From the NCBI GenBank assembly GCA_010015675.1, contig ML976979.1, positions 981,270 to 1,019,752 on the forward strand: 38,483 nt of DNA. The letters are read 5' to 3'. The position numbers and the translations under genes are program-made. The stretch is from Byssothecium circinans (taxonomy: Eukaryota > Ascomycota > Dothideomycetes > Pleosporales > Massarinaceae). The notes beneath the pieces are model-generated. The model worked only from the letters and a program-made list of their open reading frames with translations, was not told the origin of the DNA and did not search any database. This document shows, piece by piece, positions 31,375 to 38,483 of the stretch (the stretch's first letter is position 1; each line of letters starts with the position of its first letter).

Positions 31375-34090
31375 ATGGCTGACAATAGCCCTGCCCTTAA
31401 GGCAGCTCCGTTCAAGCGCGCGCTCGCATAGTTCAAGATGGGGCTGAAAGAGAGAGAGCAAGATATCTTTAAAAAGACTACTCTAGCCGACCTAGAACAA
31501 TGCATTTGCGAAATCTAGGAAAAACAGCATTCTTCTCAAAGATTGCAGGGCCTACATCGCATAGAGCCGTTTCTTAAAGTAATAGAGTAGTTTGGCAAGG
31601 TGATCACTATCTTCGCGAATGCAAACGATATAGTTGCGTTTATATAGGTGAGAATACAAGAATGTCTTGTTACTAAATAACGCTAATGTCTAGATAGGGG
31701 CCTATGAAATTTTTGCTACTAGTATGATCTATACTTGTCTAATGTATTACGTTCACTAATCCCTATTTAAGGTCTCAAGCACATTCGTGGAGGCCTTAGG
31801 GCCACTCCTTAATATTTATAAATAAATTAGAGAGTGGCTGCCAAACCTCATAAAGTATGAACAACTTTTCAGAAGCAACCTAGATATGCTGGGTGTACTC
31901 GCTCTTCTATATAAACACATCCTACGCTTCCATTAAGTCGCGCTGAAGTGTTTCTAAGGAAACCATGAGTGCTCTCTCTAATACCATGACTTATGTAGAC
32001 TTGTCGTATGCTGAAAATTCATAGTCTAGAAATAGATGTTCCGCGCTAAATGGAAGTCTTACTAAACCTACTTTAGTAAAATAATCTTAAACATAGCTTA
32101 ATACTACTAGCTCGTTAAGACTACCGCGACACTTGCTAAGATTGAGGACTTCTAGAAGTCGAGACAGGTTAATAATGATTGTTTCAACGTAGTAATAATA
32201 GATGAAGACAGGCATCAGATGCAGAGGGTATTTAATTGGCTGCGGCCTGCAGACGTGGAGAGCAATTATTATAAGTTCATGAAAATTCAAGCTGCGTATC
32301 TATAGACGGGTAGTTAGCTACTTGATCATCCTACCTTCTAGGAATAGTTCAACCCTTTATATCTATTAGTCCCCCCTTTACTGTAGCTGAACGGAATTCC
32401 TGCAGTAGGTAAGGCTATCAATAGCTTAATCAGAGTCTTTACTAATCTTTTTTAGGCAAGACAATCCTTACCTCCGTAGTTATTAAGAAAGCTATCAACC
32501 TGTCAACTAAGCCAACAGTTCTATATTTCTATTGCAAGTATAGAAATGTCGAGCAGGATAACTTCCGTGCTGTTGTATAAACAGTACTTACATAGCTCCT
32601 AAAATAAGACCGCGACCTCCTCGCCTATTTCTACGAAAAGTGCTGTGAAAGCGGCGAGGTAGTCCTTAAGTCACGTACAATTATCAAGAATCTCCTTAAG
32701 CTAGGATTTAATAACTATAAGAGCGCCTACATCATCATTGATAGTTTAGACGAGTGTAAGAGAGAAGACTAAAAAGAGATTACTTATTAGTTTTAGAACC
32801 TAGTAGAAGGTCTTCTAACCTCTAAGCTAGATTAATTATAGTGTTTGTTTATTAGTTAGGACGATGGGTTTGTAAGGAAGGACTTTGCTAGCCTTGCCAG
32901 TATCAAGATCAAGATTAAGGATAATAAGAAGGATATTAAGTCGTACTACTAAACTTAAGCAGATAAGTTAACGTTGCCTCTATACAATCTAGCTTAAGAA
33001 AGAGCGACCGCTATTGCAAAGATAGTAGCTAGTTCAGGCTTAGGTAAGCTCTACTCATCTCTTCCTACCAAAGGTAACATTTCTAATTCTAGTTATAGGC
33101 ATGTTCTTTCTTATAGAGCTTACCTAGCTAAAGATTTTTAGCTACACTTTAATTACTAGTGTTAAAGAAGAACTTAAGCCTAACGTCTTCCTTAAGGAAG
33201 TTAGCGTGGCGTAAGTGCACTATATCTATCTAGGCTTAACATGTCATATCCTAACGGATATTTTATAGTTACGACTAAATATTAAGTTGTATAGAGGACG
33301 CAGCATCTCTAGCACGATGGAAGAAAGTTAGGATAGTTCTCAGCTAGCTGGTCATCGTAAAGAGGCCGCTTAAATAGCACAAGGTGTACCTTAAGGCTGA
33401 ATATAATCTTGTAGGGTTCTTAGTAGAACTAAAAGATCTTCTCTATTCTTTAGTTAATTAGTAAGAGGATAAAATAATATAGCTAGTCTATCTATCTGCT
33501 AGATAGTAAGTTCACTAATTAATTACTTATAAATAAGGTATGTTAATACTCGTTTCTAGCTTCCTTGTCCACGAGAAACGAATTAACCTTACCAAAGAAA
33601 TCTAAATAGCTGCCATGTATCTTAACTATATAAACCAGTCTCTAGCGCAGTCTAAAATCTTAAAAGATCTAAGCTCTAAGAAGCCTATGCTCTTAGCCCC
33701 TTCTAACTCTAGGTACGCTTCCGCACCTACGAACACATTAGGGGAATAGCAAAAAAGTGAAAGGTCTGTTGCTGATAGCATGGCTCCAAGCGTTTAATAT
33801 GAAAGCTTAGAGGAGCCCGTTAATGATGAAACTAAAAATGACTTAAACTTTAACGACTCTAGGAGTATCTATTCTAACGCAGCAAGCGCTACTACCTAGA
33901 TAAAGGAGCATTACGTTACTAACTTAGTTAAAGATCTAATACAGAATATTCTAGAAGGCTAAACTATAAGGGACTTTCCTTTAAGCTAACTTTGCGAAAA
34001 CTTGCCTAGTCTATTAAAAGCATTCGCCTAAAGCATTAGGCACCTAGAGGGGTTTGCTTAATTAAGAGATGTAATAGTTTTTGTATGCAA
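31375..34090 (+). pseudogene. NACHT-type STAND/NLR-like gene, RIP-killed and 3' truncated
   Basis: Fungal STAND NTPases sense non-self signals and launch cell death. The ATG at 31375 begins MADNSPALKAAPFKRALA. The N-terminal helical region includes GLKEREQDIFKKTTLADLEQ, QRLQGLHRIEPFL and, after two introns (31648-31697; about 31722 to about 31770), GPMKFLLL then SSTFVEALGPLLNIYK and KYEQLFRSNLDMLGVLALLY. The NTPase follows: LNGIPAVGKTIL is the Walker A loop, split by intron 32409-32455, and YIIIDSLDECKRED (about 32727-32768) is Walker B. After it GMFFLIEL-like and LVKDLIQNILEG, LLKAFA segments match the linker that usually precedes C-terminal repeats. The reading stops near 34090 and no ankyrin, TPR or WD repeats follow. 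Stops are TAG/TAA at Trp/Gln sites. Confidence 0.85.
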
Positions 34091-34579
34091 GTATAGGGAG
34101 TAAGTAATAGCTATTCACGCATATCCCTTCTTATTTTGCGGAGCGAGGAACGAGCGTAGCAAATCTACAATCCAAATCGCGCCTGAGGGCTTCCAAAAAA
34201 TCGCATTTTAACGTACTTCTACCTATTGAATTTCATTGCTGATTTTTCTATATATGCTAAAAACTGTACCCTTGATAGTTCTACTAATAGCAGCCTATAT
34301 TTAATTCATTATAATAGGTATGAGTGGATAAAACAGTATTTTTTAAATAATATTCTTCAGAATCACGACTAATACGCGTGTCGCGTGTCCTGTATTAGGC
34401 AGTGAAACAGGGGCTCAGGGTCTAAAAGCTGCTTGCGCCACTTTGTCTACTAGCCACTGCATGCGGCAACATGACTAAACCCTATTTTGTGAAGAAAAAA
34501 TTCGCTACACTATAGGCCTAATACCTCGTAACACTACCTAATACTACTTCCCTCCATCCACGTACCCTTACACGTTATT
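34091..34579. other. junction between NACHT remnant and Helitron
   Basis: Non-coding. It contains a GC-richer stretch (about 34135-34200, with GGAGCGAGGAACGAGCG) and another at about 34375-34500. The left end of the Helitron should lie here, but I could not fix the 5'-TC terminus. Confidence 0.4.
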
Positions 34580-37500
34580 ATGGATGTTCCACACTGCAAT
34601 CGCTGCAACGCACCTCTTACGCCTGGCGTTGATTAATTTCATAATAATAAATAGAAGAAGAACTATCAGGCTTGCCTTACAGTTACTTAGAGTTATAAAC
34701 GGCGAGCGAATACGTTAGAGTATAAAGCTGCACCCCCTATAAAGTATTACGCAACGCTAACGTTAGACTCTAGTCCTTTATCTAGTATTCTCTATACTCT
34801 AACGCTAGTCTAACCTTAATCTGTACTAACGTCTACGCTGCATGCGCTAACCGCACTAGGGACTCCACTTGAGTAGCAGCTTCTTCGTGCGGCTAGTATT
34901 AGTCTTAGTATCAGGCCACCGTCTTAGTCTTTAAATACGTCGCTATTACCTTACCTATCCTAACTTCCCCTATTAGCACCACTAAGTGCCACGACTCCCA
35001 TTAAACCCCTATCATCGTCATAAACGCTTTCCAGTCAACTATTACTATAGATGGCCGTGATACATTCTATATCACAGCCATGGTATTCATAATAGCAAGA
35101 GGAGGGTGTTTTATGGAATACCCCTCCATCTTTAGTGCAATCACGTGATACTTGCTCTGGTATTAGTCCTAGTATTAGTCGTACAACCTACACAGCGGCT
35201 AAGTCTAAAGAACATGTGGTTAATAAGTTAGATGATAGTATAGTAGCAGCTAAGTCTTAAGAACATGTGGTTGATGAGTTTAATGATAGTGTAGATAGAG
35301 AGATGCTTATAGAGGTGGAAGAGAATATATACGACTTCCCTCTAGAAGAGCCCCTATTATAAATTTAGGATGATAGTTCCTATCTTTCTAATCCTGCATT
35401 ATCTAATCAAGATAAAACGTATATCTCTACGTTTTATAACGCACTTAAGAAAGAAGAGATAGAGACGTGTACAATTTGCAACCATCATTAGTTTCACCTA
35501 AACGTTCGCCGTAGGGAATGTGCTGCCTATTTAACTAATTGCGTTAAACATAGTGCTAAAGAGGATTAGGTGCCTATATTTAGTGCTGTAAATAATATAG
35601 ATCTAGGTGTAATACCTAACCTCCCTTCTCTTACTAATGTTAAGGAGATGCTTATTGCTTAGGTTCACTATTTTATGCAGATATATCAGCATCGTGGGCA
35701 GCAGTATAAGTATAGAGGGCATATATGTCATTTCACCATCAATGTAGCTAGGGTATTTTCAAGGCTTCCTATCCTTCTATCTAAGCTTGATATTATTATC
35801 CTTAAACTACTATATTCAGATAAGGACGACCACGCTTCAGTTGAACGTTAATTTAAGAAGAGTTAGAAAGTAAGGCGCACTGTAGTGTTGCGTTAGCTGT
35901 AATAGTTAAAGGCACATCACTCTAGATACAGCAATATTGTTATTAATGATGAGGCTATTCAAGAACTCCCTATTAATGGGTATGTAGACGATCAATTTAC
36001 TGTGCTTCAGCATAGGGATATAGACATTAGGCTAGGGGATTATCCTAATACGCAAGAGCTAGTATCACTATCCTATACGCTAGACTATTCACCCCTACTA
36101 TCTATACCTACTATAACTACCTATACACCAGATAGGTCACTACCTAATACTAGGCCTAATACTAGCGCGGATTCCTACTATGATGGTAGCTTGATTTTTG
36201 ATGAGGACGATAATGATGATAATAGAGCTAACACGACCGTAGTTCCTAATATTGTTCCTAATGTTAGCGAATTTAAGACTTTGCGTTGTTAAATCTAATC
36301 AAGACCTTCCTACCTTACTATGGGCTCAGTGCGAAGGACACCTATTTCTGAATATAGCAATTAGGAAAAGATCCTTAGTCTTGCATTTCCCACCTTATAT
36401 CTAAATGGAATTGGTGACTATATGCAACCAAGGATGTGGGAGGTTGTATATGCAGACTATGTTCAGCACATGATAAGCTATAAGGATGGACGTTTTGCTT
36501 ATCACTCACGTTTCCGTTTTGCTGCCTTTAATACGCTTCTCCGCAGGCAAACTACTGCAAAGGTGGGTTTCTTTGTGAGGAAGACACTAGACGGCGCTTC
36601 TATGACAGCTGAGGATATTCAAGCTCAGTTTAACAGCGCTAATGGTGGGTAGAGTTTGATTAACGCTATAGTATAGTTCTCTACCTCTATTTAAGGTTCT
36701 TATGCGTATTAGAAAGTAGAGGGTACAAACCTAAAGGCTATAGTACGTGTAGTCTACCTAATACCTAGCTAATACCCTTATTGTTAACATCTAACTTTTA
36801 TTAATAGGTTCGTTAGCTGTGATGTCCTTATCTATTTATTACATACTCTACTGCGGATTACCATTAGGCTAATCTTATGAGATTTATGGGAGAGGAGGCC
36901 TTTACTAAGTAGTAGACTACAACTAATGCACGTTAAGCAAGGCTGGCACAGGATTTCGTACGTGATAACCTACACATTGTTGCTTACTAGTTCTACCGTT
37001 GATTTGAACTATTTAAGAAGCATGTTATGACGCCTAAGTTCAACCTTGTTGACTTCTAGCATTATTATGAGTGGCAGGGCCATAGTAGTACTCATAACCA
37101 TAGCCTATACTACTATAGGGATGCACCTCATCTTGATTAGTATTTGGCTTAGAATGCTACTAAGCTTAAGAAGCGATGATTAGCAAAGTATTAGGGCTAT
37201 TACATTAGCGCTGTTCATCCTAACCCACACAAGGCTACTCTAGAGCATTCATATAGCTCCCCCTTATCTCTTGCATTTGATTAGATGGTTTTTAACTTTC
37301 ATGAACTTGCTACTATCTTGACTAAGTGCTACATGCATGTATGTCATCTTAGTTACTTCCAAAGGAAAAACAAGAAGATGGGTAAGGTAGTCTATCACTT
37401 TAAGGCTCCCTAGCCACGTATAGCTAATCCCTACTTTACTAAATTAGCTGGGAAGTCTTTTTACTGTCTCTACGCTTAACGGAATCATCCACTTCTAAAC

Positions 37501-38483
37501 GCGTACTGTCAAACTCTAGTATTAGGCTAGCGGGCTAATACTAATATATAGCCCTGCACTAGTACTATAGGTGTTATTCAATATGTTAGTCTATATGTTA
37601 GCAAGGCAGAGCAGCAGATGACGTCGTTTAAGGATATGGCTACTAAGATACTACCTCATATCTAGTCCGAGAATGCTATGTTCAAGTTTGTAGCAAAGTT
37701 AATGAATAAATCAGTGGGCTAGAGGGACTATAGCGCTTAGGAAGTTTGCTACATCCTCTTTAATCTGCCCCTCACGGATTGTAGTCATACTATTCTTAAC
37801 GTTAACCTTCATTATGAGGAGGATCAGCCTAAGACGTACGTCTTTTAAGCTAATCATCAAGTTGATGATGAAGTGTTTAAGGAAGATACACCTCAGTTTA
37901 CTGAGGGCCATTCTGTGCTAGTAAAATACAAGGAGAGGCCTCTGTCACTTAAAGCTGTATCCTATTTAGACTACCTTCTTCATTACGACCATGCAAAGAA
38001 TTGAGTTAGGCCCTAGGCTAGGCCTAGGATTTTGAAGTTTTACCCTCTATACTCTCCTAAGTTAGATAGGGAAGACTTCTCTCGCGTTAAGCTTATGCTA
38101 CATCATCCATTTCAACAGGTATTAGATGTAAGGACCTTTGCCGGCCAGGAGTACCAGTTATTCTTGCAAGCCTATCAGAACTGCCTGTTGGTATGCAATC
38201 ACCCTTTACCTGATAGCTTTGGAGAGGTGTTACCTGAAAATGAGAAAGAAGATCCAGATTAGGAAGACGTGGATTTAGTAGATGAGTTATCATGGAATAA
38301 GCTTGCTAGTCGTCTCCCTAGTACTGATAGTATTATCATTAATAAGGATAACCTAGGCAGTTAGCCAGTTGATCTAGAGAAGGATTAGAACGTACCTAAG
38401 TATAAGGATAGTTACGGCCTTAATGCACGTCAATATTAGAAGGAGATAAAGATAGCTTATCTAGTTAATTACGCTACTAGACC
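34580..38483 (+). pseudogene. Helitron transposon protein (Rep part), RIP-killed, continues past the window
   Basis: Helitrons move by rolling-circle replication using a Rep/helicase protein. The ATG at 34580 opens MDVPHCNRCNAPLTPGVD. Between 35280 and 36000 are segments typical of the fungal Helitron N-terminus (CTICNHHxF, then HRGQQYKYRGHICHFTINV). The Helitron helicase-like domain starts about 36385: FPTLYLNGIGDYMQPRMWEV, HMISYKDGRFAYHSRFRF. The HUH-type motif is THNHSLYYYRD (about 37089), SAVHPNPH follows at about 37210, and the catalytic-Tyr motif YVSLYVSKAEQQ lies at about 37582-37617. Further readable parts include FVAKLMNKSVG and, near the end, VLDVRTFAGQEYQLFLQAYQ. The C-terminal helicase lies beyond the window. 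TAG and TAA codons break it throughout. Confidence 0.85.

Noticed and set aside
14660..38483. TAG read as an amino acid (recoded genetic code)
   Set aside because: TAG stands for both Trp and Gln, TAA also stands for Gln, and the intact genes in this window use TGG and CAG normally. RIP explains the pattern.

Overview
The window looks like accessory DNA of a filamentous ascomycete (Pezizomycotina). Intact genes carry short introns (44-82 nt) with GT..AG ends and CTRAY-type branch points. Transposons of typical fungal families are present. From about 14.7 kb to the right edge, coding remnants are broken almost only by TAG and TAA codons where Trp or Gln is expected. That is the mark of repeat-induced point mutation (RIP, CpA to TpA). 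I cannot name the species. There are no recognisable rRNA genes, tRNA genes or CRISPR arrays.

Left third (1-14.6 kb, little or no RIP outside transposon bodies): a hAT transposase fragment (299-1354); a minus-strand subtilisin-like serine protease gene (2163-4031) with its catalytic triad intact but its 5' end cut off by a hAT element (4032-6996); a Ty3/gypsy RNase H scrap (about 7169-7465); then a head-to-head pair. The left partner (8073-9994, minus) has an N-terminal helical bundle resembling the MLKL/HeLo type, followed by a pseudokinase and a Sel1-like tail. The right partner (10326-13187, plus) is a six-exon kinase with all catalytic motifs. A conserved fungal ORF split by one TGA (13673-14155) and an unassigned ORF (14219-14674) follow.

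Right two thirds (14.66-38.48 kb, RIP-saturated): a complete hAT element with an 8-bp target duplication (14660-17710); a gene-poor AT-rich block with minisatellites and a chromodomain-like scrap (17.7-25.1 kb); a 405-base assembly gap; a pogo/Fot1-type transposase with nine nonsense codons and no frameshift; a HET-domain gene (about 27.2-30.87 kb) split by a minus-strand Tc1/mariner element; a NACHT-type STAND/NLR gene (31375-about 34.09 kb) cut short; and a Helitron with Rep motifs that runs off the right edge.

Five host-type genes in this window (S8 protease, MLKL-like pseudokinase, active kinase, HET, NACHT) belong to classes linked to fungal self/non-self recognition and regulated cell death. 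The intact head-to-head pseudokinase/kinase pair is the best candidate for an undescribed system: its layout resembles the animal RIPK3-MLKL pairing, but function is inferred from architecture only.
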